A stretch of DNA of 64,000 bases from Bacillota bacterium (GCA_023435025.1 JAEYSE010000039.1:52518-116517); one strand, 5' to 3'. Positions 16,069 through 26,691 are shown, numbered from the stretch's first letter. Program-made: numbers and translations. Notes: generated by a model from the sequence alone, not told the origin.

Positions 16069-17153
16069 CATCCCAACGGAATATATCCCGCCTGCGCAAT
16101 GCACTTTTGCCCTTCCTCCGATAACATCCACTCAAGAAAGCGACCGCCCGTGTTTTGTTTATCTGTTCCGCGAATGACGCCATAGTAGCGGGTTGAAAAC
16201 TGATAGGCATCATTTCTTAGGTTCTCTGGCGAGGAAGATACGCCGTTGATACGTAGCACCTTAATACTATCATTTTTATAAAGCGTATCGATATAGTATT
16301 GATAGGTATACCCCAGGCTCGATCTGGAGTTTTCATATTCGGCGACCGCGTCGATAAGCATGCCCATGCCTTCCACTACCTGGATCATGGCTGGGGGAAG
16401 CATGGGGATACCTTTCATCACAAGGTTTTCCATGGCGGTCTGGCTACCCGAATTTTTTTCACGCTGGTAGGAAACGATATCTGTGTCCTCTCCGCCGACC
16501 TCTTTCCAATTTGTGATCTCACCCGAATAGATTTTCTGAATTTCCTCCACCGTAAGGCTATCCACCGGATTATCTTTATGCGTAATAAAAACGAACGCGT
16601 CATAGCAGACAGGCTCTATGATCAGCTCCACATGGTTCTCTTTGGCAAGCGCAAGCTCTTCATCCGAGGGTTCCGTTGCGATAATAAGATCCACCGGATG
16701 AAGTTCTTCCAAAAAAGTATCGGTTGAACGGATCATTCCCCCGTTGTTTGGCCGGGCATAGATCAGGTTTTCGTACGCGGTATGTGTCGTATTGAAATAT
16801 ACAAAGTCCCTGGCATCCTCATCTGAAAGCCCCAAATGCTGCCGCGCAAACTCGGCGCCCATGGGCACGGCCACCGTTGAACCATCCAGACTCGGGTATG
16901 TACCGTACTTTACCTCATAGTAGTCCTGTTTGCCGGATGGGACGTTCCAACTTCCTTTTACCGTACGCTCTCCCAATTGAAACTCGCTGTCTGTTACGAT
17001 CTTTTCCCAAGCGGCATCCCGTTCGACCACCTGATTGATCTGTCCCCACGAGCCTGTTTTGTCCGGCTCGGCTTTTTTGGCGTCGCACGCGGAAAACAAT
17101 AGCACCCCGAAAATCGGCAGTATCAAGCATGGCATTAGATTTCGTATTTTCAT
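16068..17153 (-). CDS. PstS-like substrate-binding lipoprotein
   Basis: About 361 residues. Lipoprotein signal peptide ending LLFSAC, with the Cys near residue 19 as lipid site. The remainder resembles periplasmic phosphate-binding-type proteins: VDLIIATEPSDEELALAKEN, a central DAFVFITHKDNPVDSLTVEEIQKIYSGEITNWKEVGG (highly characteristic of PstS-type proteins), then YQREKNSGSQTAME and a C-terminal LSEEGQ. No ABC permease or ATPase genes are adjacent, so it is an orphan binding protein, possibly a sensor or a partner of a transporter elsewhere. Phosphate as ligand is inferred. The ATG at 17151-17153 has GGAGGTG upstream. Confidence 0.82.
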   Translation of the reverse strand: MKIRNLMPCLILPIFGVLLFSACDAKKAEPDKTGSWGQINQVVERDAAWEKIVTDSEFQLGERTVKGSWNVPSGKQDYYEVKYGTYPSLDGSTVAVPMGAEFARQHLGLSDEDARDFVYFNTTHTAYENLIYARPNNGGMIRSTDTFLEELHPVDLIIATEPSDEELALAKENHVELIIEPVCYDAFVFITHKDNPVDSLTVEEIQKIYSGEITNWKEVGGEDTDIVSYQREKNSGSQTAMENLVMKGIPMLPPAMIQVVEGMGMLIDAVAEYENSRSSLGYTYQYYIDTLYKNDSIKVLRINGVSSSPENLRNDAYQFSTRYYGVIRGTDKQNTGGRFLEWMLSEEGQKCIAQAGYIPLG

Positions 17154-17267
17154 ATGAGCACCTCCTATCCAGATCAAATCTATTGTAACAGAGTTGGATG
17201 CGCAAACAGTACCAAAAACAGCAAATGCAGTGTTGTCTATCTGCGGCGCAGGACTGAATTGGCGGCA

Positions 17268-17293
17268 AATAAAGCGCCCGCCGAAGCGGGCGC
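17268..17293 (-). terminator. Terminator of the sugar kinase gene
   Basis: GCGCCCGC-TTCG-GCGGGCGC, a UUCG tetraloop, followed by TTTATTT on the minus strand. Confidence 0.85.
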
Positions 17294-17329
17294 AATTGAT
17301 GTTCTTGATTGGCTTTGCTAAAAATTGCT

Positions 17330-18940
17330 CTACTTAAGCTCTACCGCTACGCGTTCCAGCTCAAGGCCTTTCTGATATCTCTTTAAGAAGCTGTCAAAGC
17401 CCGCAACCGCCTCATGGTCGGGCGAAGCCGTAACGCTCCTGCTGTTTGCAAATACCCGTTCATTTAGGTACTCCGGAAGCGTTTCTTTGGGTTGCTTCTG
17501 CATCATATACGCCACAAGAAGCGCCATGCCCCACGGCCCACCTTCCCCTGCGGTCTCCATGATGGTGACCGGCGTGTTAAGCGCGGCGGCAAGCATGCGC
17601 TGCCCGACGCCCTGCACCTTAAAGACACCGCCATGCCCCGTCATGTTATCAAGCTTCGCGTGTTCTTGCGTAAGCAGGATGTTCATGCCGGTCTTTAATG
17701 TGGCGAACATGCTGTAAAGATGCGTCCTCATGAAATTGGCAAGGTTGAAACTGCCGCTCGGTGTGCGGACAAACAGCGGCCTTCCTTCGGTGAACTTTGT
17801 AATATGCTCTCCGGACAGATAATTGTATGCCATTAAGCCGCCGCAATCCTCTTCGCCTCTGAGTGCGGATTGAAACAGCGTATCATACAGCTTATCCTCA
17901 TCAACTTTCATGCCATATGCCTGCGTAAATTCGCGGAACAGGCCGACCCACCCGTCCAGGTCGCTGGTTCCGTTGTTGCAATGCACCATCGCAACCAAGT
18001 CCCCCGCCGGAGTGGTGACAAGATCGATCTCCGGATACACTTTGGACAGCGCCTTCTCCAGTACAACCATGGCAAAAATGCTTGTTCCGGCGCTTACGTT
18101 TCCGGTACGCTTTGCGACGCTGTTGGTTGCGGTCATTCCGGTACCGGCGTCGCCTTCAGGCGGGCAGACGGGAATTCCCGGGAGCAGCACGCCGCTCGGG
18201 TCTAAAAGCTTTGCGCCTTCTTCTGTCAATACGCCCGCAATTTCACCAACAGCTACGACACGCGGCAGTATGTCCGCTATTTTCCAGGGATAACGCTGTT
18301 CGGCAACAAGCCCGTCAAACGCCTCAAGCATTCCGGTATCAAATTGTTTTGTGTTCAAATCAATCGGGAACATGCCGCTTGCGTCACCAACGCCAAGCGT
18401 TTTCTGCCCGGTCAGCTTCCAGTGAATATAGCCCGCAAGCGTAGTCAAATAGTCTATTTTGTATACATGCTCTTCCTTGTTCAGTATGCTCTGATACAGG
18501 TGGGCGATGCTCCAGCGCTGCGGTATATTCTGCTGAAACAGCTCGGTAAGACGTTCTGAGGCGGCTCCGGTCATGGTGTTTCGCCATGTGCGGAACGGCG
18601 ATAGCAGATCCCCACGTTTGTCAAACGCCATATAGCCATGCATCATGGCGGAAAAGCCAAGGCCACCGACGCGTGTCAAGGCAACGCCGTACTTTTGCCG
18701 GATGTTGCTTACAAGATCGGCATAGCAAGCCTGTAGGCCGCTCCAGATATCATCAATACTGTATGTCCAGATTTGATCGACCAGGCGGTTTTCCCATGCA
18801 TGGCTGCCCGATGCCACGGGCGCGTGCGTTTGCGTTTCGTCGACCAACACGGCTTTAATACGGGTGGAGCCAAACTCGATGCCCAGATACGTTTTGCCGC
18901 CCTCAATCGCAGACCTTACTTGTTCGATCGTATACTCCAT
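17330..18940 (-). CDS. FGGY-family carbohydrate kinase (ribulo-/xylulokinase-like)
   Basis: 536 residues. N-terminal actin-like ATPase lobe with [17 protein letters not shown] (phosphate-1 loop) and [15 protein letters not shown]. Mid-region [14 protein letters not shown] and the C-terminal [15 protein letters not shown] segment fit the FGGY ATP-binding elements. The family phosphorylates ketoses or polyols; the long form with WENR and TWRNTMTG motifs occurs near pentose-utilisation genes in other Clostridia. Here no isomerase, epimerase or transporter is adjacent, so the exact sugar is undetermined. The ATG at 18938-18940 has AAGGAGG upstream. It is a single-gene unit with its own terminator. 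Confidence 0.85.
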   Translation of the reverse strand: MEYTIEQVRSAIEGGKTYLGIEFGSTRIKAVLVDETQTHAPVASGSHAWENRLVDQIWTYSIDDIWSGLQACYADLVSNIRQKYGVALTRVGGLGFSAMMHGYMAFDKRGDLLSPFRTWRNTMTGAASERLTELFQQNIPQRWSIAHLYQSILNKEEHVYKIDYLTTLAGYIHWKLTGQKTLGVGDASGMFPIDLNTKQFDTGMLEAFDGLVAEQRYPWKIADILPRVVAVGEIAGVLTEEGAKLLDPSGVLLPGIPVCPPEGDAGTGMTATNSVAKRTGNVSAGTSIFAMVVLEKALSKVYPEIDLVTTPAGDLVAMVHCNNGTSDLDGWVGLFREFTQAYGMKVDEDKLYDTLFQSALRGEEDCGGLMAYNYLSGEHITKFTEGRPLFVRTPSGSFNLANFMRTHLYSMFATLKTGMNILLTQEHAKLDNMTGHGGVFKVQGVGQRMLAAALNTPVTIMETAGEGGPWGMALLVAYMMQKQPKETLPEYLNERVFANSRSVTASPDHEAVAGFDSFLKRYQKGLELERVAVELK

Positions 18941-19223
18941 ATGGCCTCCTTGTAATGTCTTCTAAAAGACTTTTCAGATTATATTGCTCTGGTTAACGGA
19001 TGTTCATCTGCATTATACCCGTATTGTGGCAATGCTGACAAGCGATAGCGTGCGCTTTCATACAAGTATGGGCAATATTAGTACAAGTTTGCCAACGCAA
19101 AAAAGCGCAAGTACCGCTGGCTATACCAATCAGCTGCATTCTCTTGCGCAATGCGCTATGTCATCGTTTCTTTTGTCTTTTGATTTCCTGCCGCCCACTA
19201 GAGGCGCCGGATATCCGCCTTGA

Positions 19224-19895
19224 TCAGGCTTTTCTTTTCCTGATACCCGCAGCAATCCAGTTCGGAGCGTAAGCGGAAGTACAGCCTTTTGATACTTTCA
19301 GATCCCGGTATACGCCCAACGTTTCACCAAGGGCAACGCACCGCTGCGTAAATTCCGGATAACGTATCCCTATTTCACACAAGGCATGATTCATGGCCCA
19401 TTGTTTCGCTGCAGGCGCAGTCTTTAATTCGTCTTCAATCGTTGTAAGAATTCCTTCAAGTTCATCATTCGCAAATTTGCCATCGGATATTTTATGAACG
19501 ATCAGATTCCAGCCCGCCCGCCCCAAGTTGTCTTTATCCGAAGCCTTCCACTCTTCCGCAAGGATATCCGCATACTTGCAATTGCACACCACTTCGTTAA
19601 CAAACTTATCAATCAGATCAGGGTACGTTAATCGGGAAACCATACTACGTGCTTCATCCAGTGCGAGCTGATCCGCGTCGAACAGCATACATGCAAGCCA
19701 CCGCGCGTCCGTATTCACGCTGTGCCAGAGCTCCATCGCCAATTCATGATTTTTGCCCAACTGGTTTGCCAGTTTCCGTAGTTCACCCAGCAAGACACCG
19801 TAAGTGTTTTCACCTGCGCCGTTCTTTATGTACATCTGTTTTCGTTTTTCGTTACCCAAACCATGAAGCATTCCGAGCATCTCGTTTGCTGTCAT
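19224..19895 (-). CDS. DNA alkylation repair protein (AlkD-like, HEAT-like fold)
   Basis: 223 residues in the DNA alkylation repair family. Conserved features include ELRKLANQLGKNHELAMELWHSVNTDARWLACML, where the D-x-R/W region lies near the DNA-binding groove, and YPDLIDKFVNEVVC. The C-terminal half looks like EIGIRYPEFTQRCVALGETLGVYRDLKVSKGCTSAYAPNWI, typical of the clostridial subgroup. AlkD removes bulky or positively charged alkylated bases without flipping them; activity here is by homology. The ATG at 19893-19895 has GGGAG upstream. It stands alone. Confidence 0.8.
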   Translation of the reverse strand: MTANEMLGMLHGLGNEKRKQMYIKNGAGENTYGVLLGELRKLANQLGKNHELAMELWHSVNTDARWLACMLFDADQLALDEARSMVSRLTYPDLIDKFVNEVVCNCKYADILAEEWKASDKDNLGRAGWNLIVHKISDGKFANDELEGILTTIEDELKTAPAAKQWAMNHALCEIGIRYPEFTQRCVALGETLGVYRDLKVSKGCTSAYAPNWIAAGIRKRKA

Positions 19896-20003
19896 TTTGC
19901 CACGCTCCCGAATAGTGTTTTTATTATTGTAAACGAATCTCCACTCAAATCAATCGCACACGCTATTTTTCTGCAACAAAATGCCAACTTGAATAACTCC
20001 AAG

Positions 20004-20034
20004 AAGAAACAGCCCTCAAGAGGGCTGTTTCTTA
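20004..20034. terminator. Bidirectional terminator
   Basis: AAGAAACAGCCCT / AGGGCTGTTTCTT perfect inverted repeat with a CAAG loop. It lies downstream of the large surface protein gene read on the minus strand. Confidence 0.75.
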
Positions 20035-20093
20035 TTAACTGATAACCCAAGCTGATTGATACAATTTAGCGGCTCTCGTTGGATACACCTTAG

Positions 20094-23000
20094 TTATGTG
20101 TTGCTCGCCGCAAAGTAGCTCGCTGAGATATACGCTGTCTTGCCGTTAAAATCCACTTCGTACCATGCGCCGGATTTTCCGGTTATCGTGTACGCTGCGC
20201 CCTTGGGAGCGGAACCAAGTATGGAGTAATTCGTTCCCGGCCCGCTGCGCACGTTGACGCTGTTATTGCAGTTGACAATCGTACCCTGCCCGGATTCGAG
20301 CGCGGGGCCAGCCGGTTGTGGAGCCGGCATGGAGGATGCCGAGAAGTAATCCGCTGAAATATATCCCGTCTTGCCGCTAAACGCTATGATGTACCACGAG
20401 CCGGATTGCCCGGTGATCGTATATGTTGCCCCCTTGGACGCAGAACCGATGACAGAATGATTTGTCCCCGGCCCGCTGCGCACATTCACGCTATTATTGC
20501 AGTTAACGATCGTACCCTGCCCGGATTCCGGGGTGGGGGCGGCCGGTTGCGGAACCTGCACCATGGGGGGTATCGAGAAGTAAGCCGCTGAAATATACCC
20601 CACCTTACCGTCGAAACTGATCCTGTACCATGCGCCGGATTGCCCTGTCAACAGATATGTTGTGCCTCTGGGCGCGAACCCTACTAACGGGTAATTCGTA
20701 CCCGGCCCGCTACGCACATTGACACCGCTGGTGCAGTTTACAATAGTTCCCCTGGGGGTGGGCGTTGTCTCAGGAGGTGTTTTCCATACCGCGAACAACG
20801 TTACCGTCGCGCCATCCTCCGACGCGAGGTTGCTGACAGAATGCATGTCTTTATAAACCCACGCGCCGTCCGCACTGGTTGCCCAGCCCGCGAAGATGTA
20901 GCCTGTCCGCGTAAACCCGTTGGCTGTGAGGGTTTTCGAAACGTCGTAGGTATGGCTGCTTGGTTCTGTGCTGCCCGCGCCGCCGTTGGCATCATAGTTG
21001 ACCGTGTAGGTGTGGGGCGTCCACTTGGCGTATAACGTTACCATCCCGCCATCCTCCGCGGTCAGGTTTGAAACGCTCTGCCCGTTTGTATAGGCAGCCG
21101 CACCCCCTACGCTGGTTGCCCAGCCCGCGAATGTATAGCCCGTCCGCGTAAAACCGTTGGCTGTGAGCGCCTTCGCCTCATCATAGGTGTGGCTGCTTGA
21201 AGCGGTGCTGCCCGAGCCGCCATTGGCATCGTAACTCACCGTGTAGGGGTTGGCCGCCCATACAGCATACAGCGTCACGGTCCCGCCGACCTCCGCAGTG
21301 AGGTTTGCTACACTTTCTCCGTCGGAATAGATAACTGTGCCGCCCGCGCTGGTTGACCAGCCCGCGAATGTGTAGCCTGTCCGCGTAAAACCATTGGCTG
21401 TGAGCGCTTTTGCCGCGTCATAGGTATGGCTGCTCGTTTCGGTGCTGCCCGAGCCGCCGTTGGCATTGTATTCTACCGTATACGTGTTGACCGTCCATAC
21501 GGCATACAGTGTAACCGTGCCGTCTGCCTCCGCCGTGAGGTTTGAAACGCTCTGCTTATCGCTATAGACAATCGCGCCGTCCGCGCTCGTTGCCCAGCCT
21601 GCGAATGTGTAGCCTGTTCGCATAAAGCGATTGACCGTAAGTGCTTTCGCCGCGTCATAGGTATGACTGCTGGGATCGGTACTGCCCGAGCCACCGTTGG
21701 CATGGTAGCTGACCGTATATGTATTGGGCATCCATTTGGCGTATAACGTCACCGTCGCGCCATCCTCCGCTGTGAGGCGCGAAACGCTTTGCCCATTGCT
21801 ATAGACAGCCGCGCCCCCCGCGCTGGTTGCCCACCCCCCAAAAGTATAGCCCGTTTTCGCAAATCCGTTGTCCGTAAGCGCCGTCGCAACGTCATAGGTG
21901 TGGTCGCTGGAAGCGGTCCTGCCCAATCCGCCGTTTGCGTCGTAGTTGACCGTGTAGGTATGGGGCGTCCAGTTGGCATACAGCGTCACCGTGCCGCCAT
22001 CCTCCGCCGTTAGGTTTGAAACGGTCTGCCCATCGGTATAGGCGACCGGGCCTCCCGGGCTGATTGCCCACCCCTCAAATGTGTAGCCTGTGCGCGTAAA
22101 GCCGTTGGCCGTGAGCGCTTTATCGGCATCATAGGTGTGGCTGCTGGAAGCGGTGGTTCCAGTGCCGCCATTTGCGTTGTAATTCACCGTATAGGTACGC
22201 GGCGTCCACACTGCGTACAGCGTCGCATTGTCGTTAAACGTGAATGTACTGCCTGCGGCAAAGTTCGTGCCGCTACTGTCCGCCGCCGTGTTCCAGCTGG
22301 ATAATGTATAGCCTGTGCGGCTGAGCGCACCGCCTCCGGCCACAGACACCTTGGTGCCGATGTGCTGCGTGACCTGTGCAGGTGCCGTGCCGTTGCCGCC
22401 GTTCGATTGGTAGGAAAGCGTATATGGACGCAGATATGCGCCAAAACTGCCGCTCCAGTGCACCGGAACGCCATAGACGGGTGCATTGGCTGTATGGCCA
22501 GTGAACGTTTGGTTTGCGTGGGTGGTCGTTGTGATAGCATAGGTTCTGTTATTTTTGAGAAACAGCGCCGCAGTATCCGATATCTCCAGCGAGAATGGCA
22601 ATGATGACTCTGGTCTTTTACCCACGCCGACATCGTGTGCGCCCGTTTCTCCCGCCTGCGCGAACACCACGCCGCCCGTGAAAACGACGTTGCCGCCGCT
22701 GCCATAGGCACCGCAGCCGATGCCGGGGCTCTGGCGAAGAGAATCATAGGAACCACCAGTGGCCATAACCGTGCCGCCGCTGATTTTAATAGTACCGGCG
22801 CTGCCACTACCGCTTCCGCCGATGCCGGGTCCGCACGTGTAACCCGTGGCAATAACCGTGCCGCCGCTGATTGTGATGTCGCCCCCGTTTCCATCCCATC
22901 CGCCGCCGATGCCCGCACCGCTCCAGACCTCCGCATCGCTCTTGGCCGTCACCGTACCGCCGCTGATTGCAATTTTGCCTCCGCTGCAAAGTCTGCCGCC

Positions 23001-23993
23001 GCCGATGCCCGCTGCAGAAAAGCCACCCGTGGCCGCGATCGTGCCACCGCTAATAGTAATGTCGCCGTTGCTTCCCTCGCCATGATAGTAATCGCTTTGG
23101 TTACCGCTGCCGATTCCCGCACCCATGTAGCCACCTGTCGCCGTTACCATTCCGCCGCGGATTGTAATATGGCCGCCGCTGCTATAGCCGCCCCCGCCGA
23201 TACCTGCACCATAATCGCCGCCCGTAGCATTGATTGTACCGCCGTTGATTGTGATGCTGCCGCTAATCGCCCTGTGACCACTGCCGATACCTGCACCGCG
23301 ATTGCCGCCCGTGGCATTGATCGTACCGCCATTGATAGTTATATTGCAGCCAACTCCTTCAAATCCGTTGCCGATACCAGCACCATATTCGCCGCCCTGT
23401 GCGATAATTGTACCGCTGTTGATCGTCACCGTTCCACAGGCGCCTGATTGACCTGCGCCGATACCGGCGCTATCCATCCCACCGGTAGCACGAAGCTCGC
23501 CTGTTCCCTCCGACTGTCCGTATATCGTCAGGCTCTTTCCCGACGGTACGATCATTCCTGCAGTCCCATCGGTATCTGTACTGCGGCCCACGACCGACAG
23601 CGCAAATCCATCCATGAGAATCAAATGCGCATCCCCCGTTACCGTGATGGGTAAAGTCCGGTCCACGTTACTGTCTACCACATACCAGCCTCCTGTCAAT
23701 GTGCTGGTGGCTGCCGTAATGGGGGTAACGGTTAATGCTCCCGTTGTTTTCGTATTTCCGTTTTCATCAATGTACTCTATCTCACCCACCGCAAGAGGCG
23801 CCATGGGCATAAGGCTGCTCAATGTGCTACCAGCCTCCGTGGCGGGGGCGACCATTTGCTCTTCTTCCGTTTTTGTAACACCTTTTTCATCAACATAGAT
23901 ATCATCACCCTCCGCCAAAGCCATGAGCGGCGCGAGCAAAGAAAAAAGGGAAAAGAGGATGATACAAAAAAACAGCGTGAACTTGTTTCTCAT
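20094..23993 (-). CDS. Giant secreted repeat protein: beta-helix, seven InlB-type repeats, three SH3b domains
   Basis: About 1,299 residues. Signal peptide at about 1-28 (ending ALAE). A Gly-rich region at about 170-440 contains repeats of GGTINATGG and GAGIGSG, which suggests a parallel beta-helix. Seven Listeria-Bacteroides (InlB B-type) repeats follow, six of them 79 residues long, each starting YTVNYxANGG and ending TLYAxW. Three C-terminal bacterial SH3 domains (each with VNCNNSVNVRSGPGTN) likely bind peptidoglycan and replace a sortase signal. The repeats are very similar in DNA, which favours recombination. The ATG at 23991-23993 has GGAGG upstream. It lies next to a NarL-type two-component pair. 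Adhesion or surface display is inferred. Confidence 0.85.
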   Translation of the reverse strand: MRNKFTLFFCIILFSLFSLLAPLMALAEGDDIYVDEKGVTKTEEEQMVAPATEAGSTLSSLMPMAPLAVGEIEYIDENGNTKTTGALTVTPITAATSTLTGGWYVVDSNVDRTLPITVTGDAHLILMDGFALSVVGRSTDTDGTAGMIVPSGKSLTIYGQSEGTGELRATGGMDSAGIGAGQSGACGTVTINSGTIIAQGGEYGAGIGNGFEGVGCNITINGGTINATGGNRGAGIGSGHRAISGSITINGGTINATGGDYGAGIGGGGYSSGGHITIRGGMVTATGGYMGAGIGSGNQSDYYHGEGSNGDITISGGTIAATGGFSAAGIGGGRLCSGGKIAISGGTVTAKSDAEVWSGAGIGGGWDGNGGDITISGGTVIATGYTCGPGIGGSGSGSAGTIKISGGTVMATGGSYDSLRQSPGIGCGAYGSGGNVVFTGGVVFAQAGETGAHDVGVGKRPESSLPFSLEISDTAALFLKNNRTYAITTTTHANQTFTGHTANAPVYGVPVHWSGSFGAYLRPYTLSYQSNGGNGTAPAQVTQHIGTKVSVAGGGALSRTGYTLSSWNTAADSSGTNFAAGSTFTFNDNATLYAVWTPRTYTVNYNANGGTGTTASSSHTYDADKALTANGFTRTGYTFEGWAISPGGPVAYTDGQTVSNLTAEDGGTVTLYANWTPHTYTVNYDANGGLGRTASSDHTYDVATALTDNGFAKTGYTFGGWATSAGGAAVYSNGQSVSRLTAEDGATVTLYAKWMPNTYTVSYHANGGSGSTDPSSHTYDAAKALTVNRFMRTGYTFAGWATSADGAIVYSDKQSVSNLTAEADGTVTLYAVWTVNTYTVEYNANGGSGSTETSSHTYDAAKALTANGFTRTGYTFAGWSTSAGGTVIYSDGESVANLTAEVGGTVTLYAVWAANPYTVSYDANGGSGSTASSSHTYDEAKALTANGFTRTGYTFAGWATSVGGAAAYTNGQSVSNLTAEDGGMVTLYAKWTPHTYTVNYDANGGAGSTEPSSHTYDVSKTLTANGFTRTGYIFAGWATSADGAWVYKDMHSVSNLASEDGATVTLFAVWKTPPETTPTPRGTIVNCTSGVNVRSGPGTNYPLVGFAPRGTTYLLTGQSGAWYRISFDGKVGYISAAYFSIPPMVQVPQPAAPTPESGQGTIVNCNNSVNVRSGPGTNHSVIGSASKGATYTITGQSGSWYIIAFSGKTGYISADYFSASSMPAPQPAGPALESGQGTIVNCNNSVNVRSGPGTNYSILGSAPKGAAYTITGKSGAWYEVDFNGKTAYISASYFAASNT

Positions 23994-24213
23994 GGCTACC
24001 TCCATTGTGGAAAAGAATAATTACCGGCCCGCTTTAAAGCGGCATCATTGAACCATGTTATATCCGAAATTTCGTATAGGTATATGGGTCCACATAATAT
24101 TATTGGGTTTCTTCATTAAAATCACAATGGACGAAAGTACAGTCTTGAAACGAAAAACCGACAAAAAGCATGTTCTTGCCGTTTGTGATCTCGTGATATG
24201 ACTATGTTATCGT

Positions 24214-24855
24214 TCAGTTGTCATGGATAATCCCTATCTTAGCGGCATGCGCGATCACCTGTGAGCGGTTTTCCAAATGCAGAATTTCAACGATATTGCC
24301 CATATGGTATTTGATCGTCCGCTCCGTCAGCCCCAGCGCTTCCCCAACGTCTTTGTAGGAAACGCCCTGCGCGACCAGCTGCAATATTTCAAGCTGCCGG
24401 GGAGTTAGTTGCGCAACTGTGTCCGCGTTCTCGTCACTTTCGTGATTTTCCAGTTCGCCCAGCAGATGTGCAGCGAATGACGGAGAAAGAGAAGTCTCTC
24501 CCCGTTCAATATCCTGCAGCGTTTCTACCAACTCGCATGCGCCCGTACTCTTTAAAAGGTAACCATCCGCACCGAATTTGATGGCCTGAAAAATATCCTT
24601 ATCCTCTTCCGAAGCGGTCAGCATGACAACCTTCATGCCAGGATACCGCGCTTTTAATAGCTTCAGCGTATCAAAACCGCTGAGATCCGGCATTCGGACA
24701 TCCATTAAAACCGCTTCGGGTTGATGAATGTCAGCCTGCAAAAGCGCTTCCTTGCCAGATCCGGCAACGCATACCACCTCAAACCCGTAAGTTTTGAGCA
24801 GGTAACTTAGCCCCTCCATAAACAATGCGTGGTCATCTACGAGCATCAGCCTCAT
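24214..24855 (-). CDS. NarL/FixJ-family response regulator
   Basis: 213 residues: receiver (DDH at 7-9, phospho-acceptor Asp52 in LMDVRMP, Lys in YLLKSTG) followed by a LuxR-type helix-turn-helix (LTPRQLEILQLVAQGVSYKDVGEALGLTERTIKYHMGNI). Its start overlaps the kinase stop by four bases (ATGA), giving translational coupling. It is likely to control genes nearby, of which the giant repeat protein just downstream is the obvious candidate, but no binding site is identifiable. Confidence 0.9.
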   Translation of the reverse strand: MRLMLVDDHALFMEGLSYLLKTYGFEVVCVAGSGKEALLQADIHQPEAVLMDVRMPDLSGFDTLKLLKARYPGMKVVMLTASEEDKDIFQAIKFGADGYLLKSTGACELVETLQDIERGETSLSPSFAAHLLGELENHESDENADTVAQLTPRQLEILQLVAQGVSYKDVGEALGLTERTIKYHMGNIVEILHLENRSQVIAHAAKIGIIHDN

Positions 24856-26558
24856 GTTCTTTCACCTCCGGAGACAGGCATGGATAGCCGCACCCGGCAG
24901 CCTTTCTGTGGTGCGGACTCAATACAAAGCGCAGCACCGATTTCCGCCGCGCGTTCCTTCATGATGCTTAGCCCAAACGCATCCCCGCTTTTCTGATACG
25001 CAGGGTCAAAGCCCTGTCCGTTATCTTCGATACATAAACATAGTTGGTTGTTTTCAGACGAAACAGCCAGAATGACTTGGGAGGCCCCCGCGTGCTTCTG
25101 GACGTTGTTGAGCGCTTCCTTTGCAATGCTTAATAGGTGAAGTTGTTCGTGCGTGCTGATCCCCTCAATTTCGGGAGCGATTTCGAGCGCCGTTGGTATA
25201 CCTGAACGTTCTTCAAACCGCAGGATGTCGGCACGCAAGGTTTCAACCAGGTTATTGTTAGAATCCGAAACGTTTCTGGCATTTTTAATATAGGACCGAA
25301 GCTGCTCATGCGCCGCCTGTGTGACATCCACAAGGCGGTTCAGCCGGTCATTGACCATATCGACACCGCTGATCGAAAGCTCCCTTTGGACGCCCTGAGC
25401 CTGTAAATTGATAAAGCCCAAAATCTGCCCAAGATTGTCGTGCAGATCCCTTGCCATCTGCTCTTTTTCCCGTGCAGCCGCCAGCTTTCGCTGCTGCACC
25501 AAATACCGTTGTTGAGCCTTTTTCTTTTCTGTCACCTCGTAAACCATGGCGAGCCGCCCCAAAAGCGCGCCTTTGCTATCGGTAAGAGGTGAGAAGAAGA
25601 CCTCATACACTCTGGCTTGGTGTTCTAAGTCATCCATTTTAAACTCGGTATGCGTTACGTTTCTGTTCAGGCAGGCACTTGAAAATTTAGGAATACTGTC
25701 AAACACATCCGCTGCGTTCCGTCCGTTCGCATGTTCCGGGGAGATGCCCGTAATTCTTTCCAATGCGGGATTGATGTCTAAAATACGGTCCTGCAAATCC
25801 AACACCAACACACCGGCGTCCATGCTTTCAATGACTGTCGCACGCGCGAGAGGGACCAGGTCAAACATTCTATATCGGAATATCGCAAAAGCCATGAAGA
25901 GGCCGGCCGGCCCAAAGAAAACGGGTGTCAGGTCAACGCCTCTGACGGGGCTCAAACCGGATATATAGAGGATGTTCGGCACAACGATGAGACTGGCTCC
26001 GATGAGAAGAATCGCAGTTTGCTTACGGTAAACGGTTTTTCGGTAAATCACTGCTCTTAATAACATCACGAGCGCAGCAATGTTCATACTATGCTGATAA
26101 AGTGCGTGGACAAAGAAAGCCGGGCCATACTGTTTGGCGATGACGGGGAAAGATCCGCTGGTATCAATGCGAAAATCGTGGCGCACCAGGCCGTGATAGC
26201 CGTCTGTCCACACCAGAAAAATGATGATAACAGGCAGCGCCAGCAACCACCAAAATACCTTTCTTTGCAACCATTTGTCGTAACCGGTGAAGCGCATACA
26301 CAATGCAAACAGCGCCAGCGGCGAAAAACAATACGCAAAATATTGAAAGTTGGCCCAAAACAGCTTTGTGGCAAGGTCGATCCCGGACATTTCCAGCGCG
26401 TTGCCGCCTGACCAAACCGTCACGAGGAGCATGCTCGTAATAAAACTGGCGGCGCACTTTGAATGCTGCTGTTTTATAAACGCGTAGACACCAAGGGAGA
26501 GCGTAACAGCGGCGGAGATCATGAGCGGCCACACATATGGGATGTACTGAAATCGCAC
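24852..26558 (-). CDS. Sensor histidine kinase, 7TM sensor, PAS and HisKA_3 core
   Basis: 568 residues. Seven or eight membrane helices fill residues 1-225 in the pattern of the histidine-kinase N-terminal 7TM region. A PAS domain covers about 240-350 (ESMDAGVLVLDLQDRILDINPALERITG). The HisKA_3 dimerisation motif AREKEQMARDLHDNLGQILG carries the phospho-His, followed by an ATPase domain with EALNNVQKHAGA and IEDNGQGF. This is the NarX/DegS-type architecture that pairs with NarL-type regulators, and such a regulator follows directly. The start is GTG at 26556-26558 with AAAGGAA upstream. Confidence 0.88.
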   Translation of the reverse strand: MRFQYIPYVWPLMISAAVTLSLGVYAFIKQQHSKCAASFITSMLLVTVWSGGNALEMSGIDLATKLFWANFQYFAYCFSPLALFALCMRFTGYDKWLQRKVFWWLLALPVIIIFLVWTDGYHGLVRHDFRIDTSGSFPVIAKQYGPAFFVHALYQHSMNIAALVMLLRAVIYRKTVYRKQTAILLIGASLIVVPNILYISGLSPVRGVDLTPVFFGPAGLFMAFAIFRYRMFDLVPLARATVIESMDAGVLVLDLQDRILDINPALERITGISPEHANGRNAADVFDSIPKFSSACLNRNVTHTEFKMDDLEHQARVYEVFFSPLTDSKGALLGRLAMVYEVTEKKKAQQRYLVQQRKLAAAREKEQMARDLHDNLGQILGFINLQAQGVQRELSISGVDMVNDRLNRLVDVTQAAHEQLRSYIKNARNVSDSNNNLVETLRADILRFEERSGIPTALEIAPEIEGISTHEQLHLLSIAKEALNNVQKHAGASQVILAVSSENNQLCLCIEDNGQGFDPAYQKSGDAFGLSIMKERAAEIGAALCIESAPQKGCRVRLSMPVSGGERT

Positions 26559-26656
26559 CTTCGTGTTCCTTTCAATGCAGCTTCATTGGTATAAAGGCCC
26601 AGCATTCTTCTTCCGATGCCTCCATTTTATCATAGATAAGCTGAAAGAAACATAAA

Positions 26657-26691
26657 TCCGAGCCCTAACCCGGTCAGGGAAAGGTTCGGAC
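26657..26691. other. Hairpin in the 324-base gap upstream of the ars operon
   Basis: TCCGAGCC / GGTTCGGA arms. Apart from this hairpin and the arsR promoter I see nothing in 26,559-26,882. Confidence 0.4.

Noticed and set aside
15909..16124. 71-codon frame at the second small peptide
   Set aside because: Start is two bases off the position set by the sister gene, and it crosses a terminator into the antisense of the PstS-like gene.
22362..23447. Long plus-strand frames opposite the giant repeat protein
   Set aside because: They are antisense shadows of Gly/Thr-rich repeats with no ribosome sites.
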